Shown here piece by piece: positions 33,611 to 45,145 of a stretch of DNA of 64,000 nucleotides. Below the pieces are notes generated by a model. The model worked only from the letters and a program-made list of their open reading frames with translations. It was not told where the DNA came from and did not search any database. The stretch is from Guptibacillus hwajinpoensis (GTDB lineage Bacteria; Bacillota; Bacilli; Bacillales; Guptibacillaceae), in contig NZ_JAIVKU010000005.1 in the NCBI RefSeq assembly GCF_020524165.1, positions 62,001-126,000 of the forward strand. Direction: 5' to 3'. Every line of letters begins with the position of its first letter. Within the stretch, counting starts at the first letter, position 1. The translations under genes and the position numbers were made by a program.

Positions 33611-34543
33611 TTACACCGTAACTTGATACTTTTGATACTCTTCTTCTGTACATGCGATCCAGTGACCCTCCATCACTTCACGAAGGACACGTTCTTCTCC
33701 ATCTTTAGGAAGATGTTTTTCAGGATCATAAACTTTACGTTTTCTGGAACGCTCATATTCTGGATCCGGAAGTGGAATCGCAGAAAGTAATGATTGCGTA
33801 TAGGGATGGAGCGGGTTACGGTAAAGCTCTTCACTTTCAGCAAGCTCTACGATTTGCCCACGATACATTACCCCAATACGGTCACTGATGTATTTCACCA
33901 TAGAAAGGTCATGCGCAATAAACAAATACGTTAACCCTTTTTCACGTTGAAGCTTCTTCATCAAGTTAACAACCTGTGCTTGAATGGAAACATCCAGTGC
34001 TGAAATCGGTTCATCCGCAATGATAAACTCTGGATCTACTGCAAGGGCACGCGCGATTCCGATACGCTGTCTTTGTCCACCACTAAATTCGTGGGGATAG
34101 CGGTTCGCATGCTCTTTGTTTAGACCTACTGTTTCAAGTAGCTCAACTACTTTGTCCATACGAGCTTTTTTAGATGTTGAAAGACCGTGAATATCTATAC
34201 CTTCAGCGATAATATCAGAAACGGTCATTCTCGGATTTAGTGAAGCGTAAGGATCCTGGAAAATCATCTGCATTTTTTGATTGAACTTCTTAAGCTCTTT
34301 TGCAGACTTCTTACCATGTACATCTTCCCCATTAAAACGAACTTCCCCATCCGTTGCATCGTAAAGACGAATAATCGTACGTCCAGTTGTTGATTTCCCA
34401 CAACCAGACTCCCCAACAAGACCGAATGTCTCACCTTTATAAATATCAAATGTTAACCCATCAACGGCTTTTACAGTACTTTTACCTACTTTAAAATGCT
34501 GCTTCAGGTTTTTAATTTCTAGTAGTTTCTCTTGACTAGACAT
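33611..34543 (-). CDS. oppF: Oligopeptide ABC transporter ATPase OppF
   Basis: The second ATPase of the Opp importer. 310 residues from ATG 34543, after GGTGG and overlapping the oppD stop by eight bases. Walker A GESGCGKST, signature SGGQRQRIGIARAL, Walker B FIIADEPISALD and the oligopeptide/dipeptide C-terminal region (NPLHPYTQSLLSAIPLPDPEYERSR) are all present. It couples ATP hydrolysis to peptide uptake with OppD. Confidence 0.95.
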   Translation of the reverse strand: MSSQEKLLEIKNLKQHFKVGKSTVKAVDGLTFDIYKGETFGLVGESGCGKSTTGRTIIRLYDATDGEVRFNGEDVHGKKSAKELKKFNQKMQMIFQDPYASLNPRMTVSDIIAEGIDIHGLSTSKKARMDKVVELLETVGLNKEHANRYPHEFSGGQRQRIGIARALAVDPEFIIADEPISALDVSIQAQVVNLMKKLQREKGLTYLFIAHDLSMVKYISDRIGVMYRGQIVELAESEELYRNPLHPYTQSLLSAIPLPDPEYERSRKRKVYDPEKHLPKDGEERVLREVMEGHWIACTEEEYQKYQVTV

Positions 34544-35606
34544 TCTTTCCACCATCTTTCGCGCCAATAATCGGCTCACTTGGAGCCATACCCTGCATCC
34601 GTTTTTTGATCGCTGCAGGTGGTTCTACTTTAGGTGCTTTTTCGTGCAATAGCCACGTTGCTGCATAATGTGTATCTGAAATCTTAAACAACGGTGGCTC
34701 CATCTCGGTATCAATCTTCATCGCGTAAGGGTTACGCGGTGCAAAAGCATCGCCTTTAGGCGGATCAAGTAGATCTGGAGGTGAACCTGGAATCGCAATC
34801 AGCTCTTCGTCTGTTGAATCAAGGCTTGGCATTGAGCCAAGCAATCCCCACGTATAAGGATGTTGAGGATTATAAAAAATTTCATCAACTGTTCCGGTTT
34901 CAACGATTTTTCCAGCATACATTACAGCTACACGATCTGCAATATTTGCAACAACCCCAAGGTCGTGTGTAATAAAGATAATCGATGTACCCATTTTTTC
35001 TTGAAGATCATTAAGAAGTTCAAGAATTTGTGCCTGGATCGTTACGTCTAATGCGGTTGTTGGCTCATCCGCAATAAGAACACGTGGGTTACATGCAAGG
35101 GCGATTGCAATAACCACACGCTGTCTCATACCACCAGAGAATTGGTGAGGAAACTCATTAATTCTACCTTCAGCGTTTGGAATTCCAACAAGTTTTAAAA
35201 GCTCTATTGCTCGTTCTTTTGCTTCAGACTTACTCATATTTTGATGTTTCACTAGCCCTTCCATGATTTGTTTTCCAATCGTCATGGTTGGGTTAAGAGA
35301 TGTCATTGGATCCTGGAAAATCATCGAGATTTCTGATCCACGAATTTTTTGCATTTCCTTTTCGGACAGCTGAGCAAGGTCACGATCACCGAACTTGATC
35401 TCACCTTCTTTAATGCGTCCTGGTGGATTTGGAATCAAGCGCATAACTGCTTTTGATGTAACAGATTTACCTGAACCAGACTCTCCTACGATCGCTAATG
35501 TTTCACCTTTATTTAAATGGAAGTTTACTCCACGAACTGCTTGTACCTCTCCAGCAAACGTATCAAAGGAGACGTGCAAATCGTTTACTTCTAGAATCTT
35601 TTCCAT
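34536..35606 (-). CDS. oppD: Oligopeptide ABC transporter ATPase OppD
   Basis: 356 residues. Walker [11 protein letters not shown], signature [15 protein letters not shown], Walker [14 protein letters not shown]-loop [16 protein letters not shown], and the C-terminal oligopeptide-binding ATPase extension with Cys replaced ([23 protein letters not shown]). It pairs with OppF. Eleven bases separate it from oppC. Confidence 0.96.
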   Translation of the reverse strand: MEKILEVNDLHVSFDTFAGEVQAVRGVNFHLNKGETLAIVGESGSGKSVTSKAVMRLIPNPPGRIKEGEIKFGDRDLAQLSEKEMQKIRGSEISMIFQDPMTSLNPTMTIGKQIMEGLVKHQNMSKSEAKERAIELLKLVGIPNAEGRINEFPHQFSGGMRQRVVIAIALACNPRVLIADEPTTALDVTIQAQILELLNDLQEKMGTSIIFITHDLGVVANIADRVAVMYAGKIVETGTVDEIFYNPQHPYTWGLLGSMPSLDSTDEELIAIPGSPPDLLDPPKGDAFAPRNPYAMKIDTEMEPPLFKISDTHYAATWLLHEKAPKVEPPAAIKKRMQGMAPSEPIIGAKDGGKNV

Positions 35607-35617
35607 TCGAATTCCCC

Positions 35618-36646
35618 CTATTTACGTAGCTTTGGATCAAATGCATCTCGCAGGCCATCACCAAGTAGGTTAAAGGCAATCATAATCAATGAAATGATAA
35701 TGGAAGGCCATAGCACAAGATGCGGATAAATTTGTAGACTCTTAAATCCGTTATTAATAATCGAACCTAGCGAAGCTTCTGGTGGACGTAATCCTAAACC
35801 GATAAAGCTTAGAAACGCCTCGAAGAAGATCGCATTCGGAATTGTAAACATTGTTGTAATAATGATTTGACCAAGTACGTTAGGAATTAAGTGTTTCCCA
35901 ATGACTCGACCGCTCGTTGCGCCTAAAGTACGTGATGCAAGGACAAATTCTTGTGATTTAAGCTTTAATACTTGTCCTCGAACAATTCGTGACATTCCTA
36001 TCCATCCAGTAACAGACAGGGCAAGGATAATTGAGAATATTCCAGGTTCAAATATTAGAATAAAAAGGATAATCAAAATTAAGTTTGGTATACCAACTAA
36101 CACTTCAATGATACGCTGTAAGATATTATCAACTCGTCCACCGTAGTAAGCTGAGATTCCTCCGTAAGCTACCCCGATTACAAAGTCAATAAATGCTGCT
36201 GCTGCTGCAATGAATAGTGAAATACGCGTTCCCTGCCATACTCGAGTCCACTGGTCACGTCCGAATTCATCGGTACCGAACCAGAAATACTCGTCTTCAT
36301 AGCCTTTTGCTTCATACTGATCGGTTCCGCGAATATCGACACCATTCACTCCAAGAAAGCTGATATTTTCCAGAACTGGTACTCTAGCCGGAAGTTTTGC
36401 TCGTGTTAACTCCTGCTCTGAATATGAGTGTTCATTCATTCCTGGTCCGAAAATAGCTAACAAAATGATAGCAACTATAATGACAAGACCAGTGATCGCA
36501 CCAGGATTTTTCTTCAATCTTCTCCATGCATCTTTCCAAAACCCGGTACTTTCGCGAGCTATTTGTTCATTTTCAGATGAATCAATTTTAGCGGGTTGAA
36601 ACATGTCGTCTGAGATGTCATGTAGTTTTTCTTGTTTCATACTCAT
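35618..36646 (-). CDS. oppC: Oligopeptide ABC transporter permease OppC
   Basis: 342 residues, six membrane helices. The N-terminal OppC_N segment (WKDAWRRLKKNPGAITGLVIIVAIILLAIFGP) and the permease EAA-like loop (RTLGATSGRVIGKHLIPNVLGQII) are visible, and the end GDGLRDAFDPKLRK is classic OppC. Its ATG shares one base with the oppB stop (TAATG), so translation is coupled. Confidence 0.95.
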   Translation of the reverse strand: MSMKQEKLHDISDDMFQPAKIDSSENEQIARESTGFWKDAWRRLKKNPGAITGLVIIVAIILLAIFGPGMNEHSYSEQELTRAKLPARVPVLENISFLGVNGVDIRGTDQYEAKGYEDEYFWFGTDEFGRDQWTRVWQGTRISLFIAAAAAFIDFVIGVAYGGISAYYGGRVDNILQRIIEVLVGIPNLILIILFILIFEPGIFSIILALSVTGWIGMSRIVRGQVLKLKSQEFVLASRTLGATSGRVIGKHLIPNVLGQIIITTMFTIPNAIFFEAFLSFIGLGLRPPEASLGSIINNGFKSLQIYPHLVLWPSIIISLIMIAFNLLGDGLRDAFDPKLRK

Positions 36647-37575
36647 TAACCCTTACCTCCCGCTAAACGAATTCGTGGATCAATAATGCCATACATAATA
36701 TCCACTAATAAAATAACAACAATGAATAGTAAACTAAAGAATAGCGTTGTACCCATTATAATTGGGAAATCATTTGTTAAAATCGAGTTAACGAATTTCT
36801 CACCAAGTCCTGGAATAACAAAAATTTGCTCAATTACGAGAGTACCTGTCATTAGACCTACAACCAGTGGTCCCATAATGGTAATGATAGGTATAGAAGC
36901 ATTACGGATTGTATGTCTAATAACAACCGCTGTGCTACTTAAGCCTTTTGCCTTCGCTGTTGTAATATAGTCCTGTCCAAGAACTTCTAACATTTCAGTT
37001 CTCATAAAACGAGCTATCGTTGCGACAACAATCGAAGCAATTGCAATCGTTGGCATGATGGTATAAGCAAAGCCATCCCAATAAGCTACCGGTAATAGCT
37101 GCCACTTAACACCAAGCCAATATTGCATTAGACCAGCGATAACGAAGTTTGGAATTGAAATACCAAGAACGGCAATAACCATTGTTCCATAATCAAGGAA
37201 CGAATTGTGTTTTAATGCTGCAATGATTCCTAGGAAAAGACCAATAATAGTACCCACTACCAAGGATTGTAATCCTAGATAAGCAGATGGACCAATACGC
37301 TCACCAATAATAGTAGAGACTTCACGACCATCCTGCTGGAAGGAAACGCCGAGATCACCTGATAATAAATTCTTCATGTAATTGAAATATTGTACAGGAA
37401 CTGGATCGTTCAAACCATACTTATCATTTAACTGAACAATTTGTGTTTCTGTTAACTTATCCTGGTTATTAAACGGTGTACCAGGGAGAAGCTTCATTAG
37501 AAAAAATGTTAGCGAAGCAATAATTAGGAAGGTAATCAACATTGAGATGATTCTTCCGCCAATATAACGTCCCAC
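36646..37575 (-). CDS. oppB: Oligopeptide ABC transporter permease OppB
   Basis: 309 residues from GTG 37575 (GRYIGGRIISMLITFLIIASLTFFLMKLLPGTPF), nine bases after GAGGAGG. The frame reaches TTG 37593, which lies inside the Shine-Dalgarno. The permease motif (RTEMLEVLGQDYITTAKAKGL) and the closing GIIDPRIRLAGGKG are typical. It lies downstream of a terminator-like hairpin that separates it from oppA. Confidence 0.94.
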   Translation of the reverse strand: MGRYIGGRIISMLITFLIIASLTFFLMKLLPGTPFNNQDKLTETQIVQLNDKYGLNDPVPVQYFNYMKNLLSGDLGVSFQQDGREVSTIIGERIGPSAYLGLQSLVVGTIIGLFLGIIAALKHNSFLDYGTMVIAVLGISIPNFVIAGLMQYWLGVKWQLLPVAYWDGFAYTIMPTIAIASIVVATIARFMRTEMLEVLGQDYITTAKAKGLSSTAVVIRHTIRNASIPIITIMGPLVVGLMTGTLVIEQIFVIPGLGEKFVNSILTNDFPIIMGTTLFFSLLFIVVILLVDIMYGIIDPRIRLAGGKG

Positions 37576-37700
37576 TACAACCAACCTCCTCAAAAGATAC
37601 CTGCTTGTTTATTATAAGTCGAAAAATGGAATTTCACTAGAAAAAATTTTCTATCTATTTCGTTTCTAGCTTACATTTCGACATATTTCTTATTACAGGT

Positions 37701-37738
37701 AAAAAAGAGAGCATATGTCAGGATGACATATACTCTCC
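37701..37738 (-). terminator. Internal (partial) terminator between oppA and oppB
   Basis: GAGAGTATATGTCA / TGACATATGCTCTC stem followed by TTTTTTA on the minus strand. Placed inside the operon, it should let most transcripts stop after oppA and give excess binding protein. Confidence 0.88.
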
Positions 37739-37751
37739 TGAAAATCTTAAA

Positions 37752-39440
37752 TTATTTCTCAATCTTGATCCATTTGTATGATGAGTCAGCACCAAAGGAA
37801 TGAACATAATAGTTCTTCACGTAATCTTTTTGAAGGATTGCGTTACCTTTTTGGTAAGTAGGAACGATTGCTACGTCCTCTTCCATTAGAACTTTCTCAG
37901 CATCTTGCATCATTTTCCAACGCTTCGCTTCATCTGTTTCTTTCTTAGCTCCTGAAACTAGCTCGTCATACTTTTCGCTTGAGTAACCCATGCGGTTGTA
38001 TGCACCGTCTGTTTCAAACATATAAAGGAATGTCATTGGATCTGGATAGTCAGGTCCCCAACCACCAGTTGAGATATCAAAGTCACCAGAATCTTCAAGC
38101 TCAAGGAACTGCTTCCAAGGTTGCTTGTTGATTGTTAGAGTAAGACCATCAAGCTTCGTTTCAAACTGATCTTTTGCATATTCTGCAATTTTCGCAGCAA
38201 GCTCGTTATCAGTCGTTAGGAATTCTAGTTCAACGGAATCTGTACCTAGTGCTTCAAGTCCAGCTTTCCAAGCTTCTTTCGCTTCTTCTTCGCCTTGATC
38301 AGCATAGAAACCGTCTGGAGCGAATTCGCGGAAGTCATCACCTTCAGGACCTTTTACAAAGTCTTTCGGCACGAAATATTTAGCAGCAATAGATCCGTTG
38401 TTAAGAAGAACATTTACAAGTCCTTCACGATCATATGCAAGGTATAGTGCTTTACGAATATCTTTGTTAGCTAGTGCTTCATTGCTTTGGTTTAAACGCA
38501 TGAAGTACATTGTAGGATCTACTAGAGTCGAAAACTCTTCATTGTCTTTGAATTGATCTACGAAGTCAGCTGAAAGACCAGCACGGTCGATCTTACCTGT
38601 TTCGTAAAGGTTAACTGTTGTTGCAACGTCTTGTACAATCTTCGTAGTGATTTTCTCAAGATTTACAGTTTCAGCATCCCAATATTCAGTGTTCTTCTCG
38701 TAAGTCCAGCCTTCACCATGGTTCCACTCAGAGAATACGAATGGTCCATTGTAAAGCATTGTATCAGCTTCTAGAGCAAACTTATCGCCTTGCTCTTCAG
38801 CATATGCTTCCGGTTGTGGATAGAACGTTGCGAAAGTTAGCAACGATTTGAAATAAGGAACTTGATTTTCAACAGTAATTTCAAGTGTTTTATCATCTAC
38901 TGCTTTAGCTCCAAGCTCTTCTACTTTACCGTAAAGAGGATCACCTTCAGTAATGATGGCATTACCGTTCTTGATTCCTGCAGTACCAAACATAGAAGCG
39001 TAAGGAGAAATTGTATCTGGGTTTAGTGCTTTATGCCATGCATAGATGAAATCTCCTGCTACTACATCGGATCCGTCAGACCATTTAGCATCGTCACGGA
39101 TTGTGAATGTGTAAACAGTTTCACCGTCTTTTTCTTCTTCTTTTGGTTCTTCAGCAGCCATACCAAGTGTAGGCTCGTTATTTTCGTCAAGACGATAAAG
39201 TCCTTCGAAAACCTGGTTCATTGCTTTAAAAGATGTGTTATCAGTAGCTTGTGTTGTATCCATTGAAGGAATTTCTGCTGTTTCTACTAAGTTAAGTACT
39301 TGTTCAGCAGAACCGCCTTCGCCTTCACCTTCACCGCCACTGTTCCCCCCGTTGTTTGAGCCGCCGCCGCCGCAAGCTGACAGGAATACGCTCAAAACAA
39401 GCACAAGAGATAGGACAAGCGTCCATCTTGATTTCTTCAT
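37752..39440 (-). CDS. oppA: Oligopeptide-binding lipoprotein OppA
   Basis: 562 residues, family 5 solute-binding protein. A lipoprotein signal (TLVLSLVLVLSVFLSAC, lipobox LSAC) is followed by a Gly/Ser/Glu-rich spacer, then LNLVETAEIPSMDTTQATDNTSFKAMNQVFEGLYRLDENNEP and AKWSDGSDVVAGDFIYAWHKALNP. It binds extracellular peptides and delivers them to OppBCDF; in B. subtilis this includes Phr signalling peptides that control competence and sporulation. GGGAGGTC precedes the ATG. Confidence 0.96.
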   Translation of the reverse strand: MKKSRWTLVLSLVLVLSVFLSACGGGGSNNGGNSGGEGEGEGGSAEQVLNLVETAEIPSMDTTQATDNTSFKAMNQVFEGLYRLDENNEPTLGMAAEEPKEEEKDGETVYTFTIRDDAKWSDGSDVVAGDFIYAWHKALNPDTISPYASMFGTAGIKNGNAIITEGDPLYGKVEELGAKAVDDKTLEITVENQVPYFKSLLTFATFYPQPEAYAEEQGDKFALEADTMLYNGPFVFSEWNHGEGWTYEKNTEYWDAETVNLEKITTKIVQDVATTVNLYETGKIDRAGLSADFVDQFKDNEEFSTLVDPTMYFMRLNQSNEALANKDIRKALYLAYDREGLVNVLLNNGSIAAKYFVPKDFVKGPEGDDFREFAPDGFYADQGEEEAKEAWKAGLEALGTDSVELEFLTTDNELAAKIAEYAKDQFETKLDGLTLTINKQPWKQFLELEDSGDFDISTGGWGPDYPDPMTFLYMFETDGAYNRMGYSSEKYDELVSGAKKETDEAKRWKMMQDAEKVLMEEDVAIVPTYQKGNAILQKDYVKNYYVHSFGADSSYKWIKIEK

Positions 39441-39843
39441 GCTGTGTGACCTCCCTTAAAATATGTAGCTATAAAAGCTAGTAATCCGCATGACGAAATT
39501 CATCAAATTATCTAACAATTTACGAGATATTTTTTGATTTGTTTCGCCCACAACTCGTATTATACAAGTTTTCTAACTATTTTGCATACATAATTTTTAC
39601 ACTGATTTACAAAAACCGCGTCACCATTACGTTTGCATAACAGAAAATAGTTCTTTAGTCCTGGTATAAATTCTCTGGTTTACGGGTACTCTTTAAAATT
39701 TTACAGAGAAATGTATGAAAATCTATCTAGCCCCCTTACCTGAAAGTATATAGTATACGTTCGTGTATATTGTATGCATATCGCGAAATATTCTGAAACA
39801 TGAATGATATGTAAATGTGCTCCATATTTGTCACTGCTATATA
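39441..39843 (-). promoter_or_regulatory. oppA upstream region with candidate -10
   Basis: This long gene-free stretch carries the oppA promoter region on the minus strand. TATAAT at 39559-39564 is the best -10; the -35 is not clear. The leader to oppA would be ~110 bases. AT-rich tracts and several near-palindromes are present. A CodY or other operator was looked for but not identified with confidence. Nothing coding was seen. Confidence 0.4.
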
Positions 39844-39872
39844 TTGTTCTTGGCTCATTCTTTTTTTATACT
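39844..39872 (+). promoter_or_regulatory. Candidate sigma-A promoter of the DUF3899 gene
   Basis: TTGTTC (39844-39849), 17-base spacer, TATACT (39867-39872), 29 bases before the ATG at 39902. Confidence 0.5.
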
Positions 39873-39901
39873 AAACAATAGAAAGAAAAATGGGGGTTAC
39901 T

Positions 39902-40273
39902 ATGAAATCACTTATAATCAAGTCAGGTGTGCTTGTTATTCTGGCCATTGTTGCTTCAATGATCCTATCAATTTCATCCGATGGAGGGTTTGGCTTACAG
40001 CCTGTCTCAGATATTCTCTTCATGATTGCTCTTGGTATGTTGCTTATTGGTGCGGCTCTTCATGTTATTCAAACCGGCTTTTTCGACGGTATTGTTTACT
40101 CATTCAAACGTTACTTTCGAAGTACTGCAAAACGACAAATGATTGAGGAAGATCATTCTGAGATCAAATATAAGCTAGATTATGATAACCCAATTACCTA
40201 TCCGCTGTTAATCGCCGGTGGTTTTTGTACGGTTGTGACAATCTTGATTTCCATTGCAATTATAAGTAGCTAA
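39902..40273 (+). CDS. DUF3899-type integral membrane protein
   Basis: 123 residues from ATG 39902, which follows GGGGG; the frame opens four codons earlier without a start signal. Three hydrophobic segments (IIKSGVLVILAIVASMILSI, SDILFMIALGMLLIGAALHVI and PLLIAGGFCTVVTILISIAI) and a central FFDGIVYSFKRYF amphipathic region. It fits the small DUF3899 family of Bacillaceae, function unknown. It ends just before the Trp T-box promoter. Confidence 0.72.
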   Translation: MKSLIIKSGVLVILAIVASMILSISSDGGFGLQPVSDILFMIALGMLLIGAALHVIQTGFFDGIVYSFKRYFRSTAKRQMIEEDHSEIKYKLDYDNPITYPLLIAGGFCTVVTILISIAIISS

Positions 40274-40277
40274 CTTG

Positions 40278-40307
40278 TTGCATCAAAACAAATCCTTACG
40301 CTATAAT
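40278..40307 (+). promoter_or_regulatory. Promoter of the trpS T-box transcript
   Basis: TTGCAT (40278-40283), 18-base spacer, TATAAT (40302-40307). The T-box leader begins a few bases later. Confidence 0.65.
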
Positions 40308-40312
40308 AGTAA

Positions 40313-41606
<1,294 letters not shown>

Positions 41607-41611
41607 GATGA

Positions 41612-41652
41612 ATAAAAAGAAGGCTGCCGTTTCCACGGCAGCCTTCTTTATT
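41612..41652. terminator. Bidirectional terminator
   Basis: AAAGAAGGCTGCCG / CGGCAGCCTTCTTT stem with flanking A- and T-runs, between convergent trpS and yjbA. Confidence 0.93.
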
Positions 41653-42398
41653 TAATTTACATGTGTCCCTTTTTCAAGCTCCCATATTTTCTCAAAATAC
41701 GGTTGCCCTTTAATGATTCGTTCACAGATTTGCTCATGTTTTGCGGACCAACCCGCTTTCACTTCTCTGTAAAGCCCTTCCCATGCCTCGTCCATTTCCA
41801 TATTTTGAATCTGCACATATTTTTTCGGTTGACACTCAGTGAACCAATATCGAATCTCTGCTGAATTTCCACTTGAATAAAGTTGATCGAGTGCCATAAA
41901 CAAGAGCTGTTTTAGTTGCCTTTCCTTTCGTGTCAGTCCCATCATGATGTCTGGACCTGGAGAAAGAATATGATGCTCTTTCATCGGTTGGTCCGTTTCA
42001 AATGGATAACGTGTAGCTTCAATATCGGCAACCATTTCATAAACCGCCTTTTCCTGTCTTGGAATCACACGGCTCTTGCGGATCGGAATTTTATATCCTA
42101 ATGTATCAATCACGATAACCCCTCTGCCATCCGTAGCCAGGAAGCAATATTCTAAAGGGGATCGTTCATTGTTCTTTCGAATATAGCTTTGCTGAAAGAC
42201 ATCACTAAGTAAACTCTCTGGAAGCTCACTTAAATCATTTTCGATATAGTGATACAAAACAGACTCTACCTTAATGACAGGCACCTGATCCAATAGTTCA
42301 ATGAAATCATCTTTACGCCATTCATGAAAATCACAAACGTTATACCCATTCTCTTCACCCTCAAACCAATTCACCCAAACATCTCGCAAATACAACAT
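41652..42398 (-). CDS. yjbA: UPF0736 family protein YjbA
   Basis: 248 residues from ATG 42398 ([40 protein letters not shown]), which follows GAGGGG; five extra N-terminal codons have no family match. [25 protein letters not shown] and [20 protein letters not shown] match B. subtilis YjbA. Function unknown; soluble protein. It keeps its B. subtilis place beside trpS. Confidence 0.92.
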   Translation of the reverse strand: MLYLRDVWVNWFEGEENGYNVCDFHEWRKDDFIELLDQVPVIKVESVLYHYIENDLSELPESLLSDVFQQSYIRKNNERSPLEYCFLATDGRGVIVIDTLGYKIPIRKSRVIPRQEKAVYEMVADIEATRYPFETDQPMKEHHILSPGPDIMMGLTRKERQLKQLLFMALDQLYSSGNSAEIRYWFTECQPKKYVQIQNMEMDEAWEGLYREVKAGWSAKHEQICERIIKGQPYFEKIWELEKGTHVN

Positions 42399-42503
42399 CT
42401 GGCTACCCCTCACTTCGCTACTGTTTGTAAAAACAGTATAGTCAGGACCAAGTTAAATTATTCCATAATCACTATATTATTAAGAAAAGATTAATAGAAC
42501 ACT

Positions 42504-42718
42504 GAAAAGCGGAGACGAGCGTTTAGAAACGGAGATATTGGAGCGCTTGAACTAGAACACGCCCTTTGTGTTCTGGTGAAAGTGTGAAATATCGCAGTTT
42601 CTGCGAGTCGTAGCTAGACACGAAAAGCGAAAGTGGGCGGTTAGGGTCGACAAGCGCTGGAGGCATTTCAAAAGAACATGCCCTTTGTGTTCGTTTTGTC
42701 GCAAAGACATTTCAGCTA
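42504..42718 (+). repeat. Dispersed structured repeat, cluster A (two units)
   Basis: Unit A1 (42504-42616) and diverged unit A2 (42622-42718), each beginning GAAAAGCG and ending near AGCT. A1 folds with GAAAC/GTTTC, GATATT/AATATC and a conserved tip GAACACG...TGTGTTC. A1 is nearly identical to unit 52453-52564 and to the reverse of 62766-62877. The cluster fills the 365-base gap between yjbA and fabF, antisense to fabF. No ORF here is credible. Confidence 0.9.
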
Positions 42719-42723
42719 TAAAC

Positions 42724-42757
42724 AAAAAAATAACCTCTGGGTCATCCCCAGAGGTTA
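42724..42757 (-). terminator. Rho-independent terminator of fabHF
   Basis: TAACCTCTGG / CCAGAGGTTA stem with loop GGATGA, then seven T on the minus strand. Confidence 0.92.
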
Positions 42758-42763
42758 CATTCG

Positions 42764-44002
42764 TTACTTCTCGAATTTCTTAAACACCAATGTTGCATTG
42801 TGACCACCAAAACCGAGAGAATTATTCATAACAGCAGTCACTTCCGCTTTTCTTGCTTTGTTCGGCACATAGTCAAGGTCACAGTTTGGATCTGCGGTTT
42901 CATAATTGATCGTTGGTGGAAGAATCCCTTCTTCTAACACTTTCGCACAAAAGACACCTTCGACAGCACCTGCAGCACCAAGCAAATGACCAGTCATCGA
43001 CTTAGTCGAACTAACCGCAAGCTTATAGGCGTGCTCTCCAAATACCGACTTAATTGCAGCAGTTTCAAATTTGTCGTTGTAATCTGTACTTGTACCGTGC
43101 GCATTAATATAACCAATATCAGACGGAGAAAGACCCGCATCATCAATCGCTTGTTTCATAGCTCTTGCGCCACCTTCTCCCTCAGGTGCAGGTTGCGTAA
43201 CGTGATAAGCATCACCTGTAGAACCGTATCCTACGATTTCTGCATAAATCTTCGCGCCGCGTTTTTCTGCGGATTCTAGGCTTTCAATGACAAGAATTCC
43301 CGCACCTTCTCCAATGACAAAACCGTCACGGTTTGCATCAAATGGGCGACTTGCGGAAGCTGGATCCGGATTTGTCGAAAGTGCCTTCATCGAGCCAAAC
43401 CCTGCGACACTCATGCTTGTAATCGGAGCTTCAGATCCACCAGTGATCATGACATCTGCATCACCACGTTGAATCACTTTAAACGAATCTCCAATTGAGT
43501 TTGTTCCTGAAGCACATGCAGTAACTGTACATGAATTAATTCCTTTTGCTCCAAGCATGATGGATACTTGTCCTGATGCCATATCTGGAATCATCATTGG
43601 AACGAAGAATGGACTAACGCGACGAGCGCCTTTATCCATAAACGTACGGAATTGAGATTCATACGTTTCCATACCGCCAATACCTGATCCAATCCAAACG
43701 CCAACTCGATCGGCATTTTCTTCATTGATTTTCAAACCTGCATCTTCAACAGCCATCTGAGAAGCAGCTACCGCAAATTGTGTAAAACGGTCCATTTTCC
43801 GAACTTCTTTACGATCCATATATTTTTCAGGATCAAATTCGAGTGCTTCCCCTGATACTTTTGCAGCAAACTGATCTTTATCTAAACGAGTCAAGGGGTT
43901 AATCCCCGAAACACCATTCAATACATTTGTCCACGTTTCCTCTAATGAATTGCCAAGTGGGGAAACCGTCCCCAACCCGGTAATAACAACTCTTCTCTTC
44001 AT
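42764..44002 (-). CDS. fabF: 3-oxoacyl-ACP synthase II (FabF)
   Basis: An elongating condensing enzyme. 412 residues. The catalytic Cys is in TACASGTNS; both catalytic His are in [11 protein letters not shown] and [14 protein letters not shown]. The end [13 protein letters not shown] is standard. It is downstream of fabH in one operon under FapR control. Thiolactomycin or platensimycin-type sensitivity would be expected of the family. Confidence 0.97.
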   Translation of the reverse strand: MKRRVVITGLGTVSPLGNSLEETWTNVLNGVSGINPLTRLDKDQFAAKVSGEALEFDPEKYMDRKEVRKMDRFTQFAVAASQMAVEDAGLKINEENADRVGVWIGSGIGGMETYESQFRTFMDKGARRVSPFFVPMMIPDMASGQVSIMLGAKGINSCTVTACASGTNSIGDSFKVIQRGDADVMITGGSEAPITSMSVAGFGSMKALSTNPDPASASRPFDANRDGFVIGEGAGILVIESLESAEKRGAKIYAEIVGYGSTGDAYHVTQPAPEGEGGARAMKQAIDDAGLSPSDIGYINAHGTSTDYNDKFETAAIKSVFGEHAYKLAVSSTKSMTGHLLGAAGAVEGVFCAKVLEEGILPPTINYETADPNCDLDYVPNKARKAEVTAVMNNSLGFGGHNATLVFKKFEK

Positions 44003-44035
44003 TTCTACCAGCGCTCCTTTTTCAATACTACAGTT

Positions 44036-44974
44036 TTAACGTCCTAATTTGAGGGCAACGGCTCCCCAAGTTAAACCGCCTCCGAAACCTACAAGAATAA
44101 CAACATCATCATCCTTCACTCGACCTTCTTCCATCGCTTCTGATAGCGCAATTGGAATAGTTGATGAAGATGTATTTCCATATTTTTTCACCGTTGTGGC
44201 CATTTTTTCGATTGGAAGTTCAAGTCGCTGCCTTGATGCTTCCATAATGCGAATGTTTGCCTGATGGGGAATTAAGAAGTCAACATCTTCCTTTGTTAGC
44301 CCCGCTTTATCAATCACGTTAATAGCTGATTGGCCCATTTGTCTTACTGCAAACTTGAACACTTCTCTGCCGTTCATGGCCATAAAACCATTTGGCTCCT
44401 GGTATAAATGCTTGGCCCCTGCACCATCTGACCCAAGTTCAAAGGAAAGAATCCCTCTGCCTTCCGTAACAGGGCCAACGACTGCAGCCCCAGCCCCATC
44501 ACCAAAGAGGACAGCTGTGTTTCGATCTTCCCAATCCGTAATTTTAGAAAGCTTTTCAACGCCAACTACAAGAATGTTTTTATAAGTATCATTGTTAATG
44601 TACTGTCCAGCTGTAATCATGCCGTACATGAAACCTGCACATGCTGCACTTAAATCCATTGCAGCCGCATTTGTTGCACCAAGTTTCTCTTGAAGCAAAC
44701 ATCCGACAGATGGAAATGGATAGTCTGGAGTTACGGTCGCAACTAAAATAAGATCTAACTCTTCCGCTTTTATATTAGCATCTTCAAGGGCTTTTTTTGA
44801 AGCCAAATAAGCCATATCCGATGTATTCATATCATCGTCCGCAATTCTTCTTTCTTCGATTCCTGTACGTGTGCGGATCCATTCGTCAGACGTATCAACC
44901 ATTTTCTCTAGATCATGGTTAGTCAATACACGTTCTGGTACATAATGTCCTACACCTAGTAAACCAGCGTTCAT
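44036..44974 (-). CDS. fabH: 3-oxoacyl-ACP synthase III (FabH)
   Basis: Starts fatty acid synthesis by condensing acyl-CoA with malonyl-ACP; in Bacillus it prefers branched primers. 312 residues. The catalytic Cys is in [11 protein letters not shown], and His and Asn are in PHQANIRI and [22 protein letters not shown] and [17 protein letters not shown] complete it. The first gene of fabH-fabF, with a promoter and FapR box upstream. Confidence 0.97.
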   Translation of the reverse strand: MNAGLLGVGHYVPERVLTNHDLEKMVDTSDEWIRTRTGIEERRIADDDMNTSDMAYLASKKALEDANIKAEELDLILVATVTPDYPFPSVGCLLQEKLGATNAAAMDLSAACAGFMYGMITAGQYINNDTYKNILVVGVEKLSKITDWEDRNTAVLFGDGAGAAVVGPVTEGRGILSFELGSDGAGAKHLYQEPNGFMAMNGREVFKFAVRQMGQSAINVIDKAGLTKEDVDFLIPHQANIRIMEASRQRLELPIEKMATTVKKYGNTSSSTIPIALSEAMEEGRVKDDDVVILVGFGGGLTWGAVALKLGR

Positions 44975-45020
44975 CTTGAATTTCCCCTTTATAGGATATT
45001 TTCTTACTTAAAACCAATCT

Positions 45021-45065
45021 TTAGTAGCTGGTACTAATTTTAATCCATATCAATTTGTTTGTCTA
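45021..45065 (-). promoter_or_regulatory. fabHF promoter with FapR operator
   Basis: Minus strand: -35 TAGACA (45060-45065), 17-base spacer, -10 TAAAAT (45037-45042). It overlaps, by its last base, the near-perfect palindrome TTAGTA-N5-TACTAA (45021-45037, TTAGTAGCTGGTACTAA on the plus strand), the FapR consensus. FapR bound here would block transcription until malonyl-CoA releases it. Confidence 0.9.
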
Positions 45066-45081
45066 CCTGACTGCTCCCCAC

Positions 45082-45109
45082 ACCATTTATACATAAGATT
45101 CATAAGCTA
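45082..45109 (+). promoter_or_regulatory. Candidate sigma-K promoter of the YppG-like gene
   Basis: AC (45082-45083), 17 bases, CATAAGCTA (45101-45109), a full match to AC-N16/17-CATANNNTA. The -10 ends 36 bases before the ATG. Confidence 0.45.
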
Positions 45110-45145
45110 TTCATAAGTTAACTTGAATTAAAGGAGGATAGATGG

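Noticed and set aside
39441-39843. CodY-type operator in front of oppA
   Set aside because: The only resemblance to AATTTTCWGAAAATT near 39698 needs an inserted base and several mismatches.
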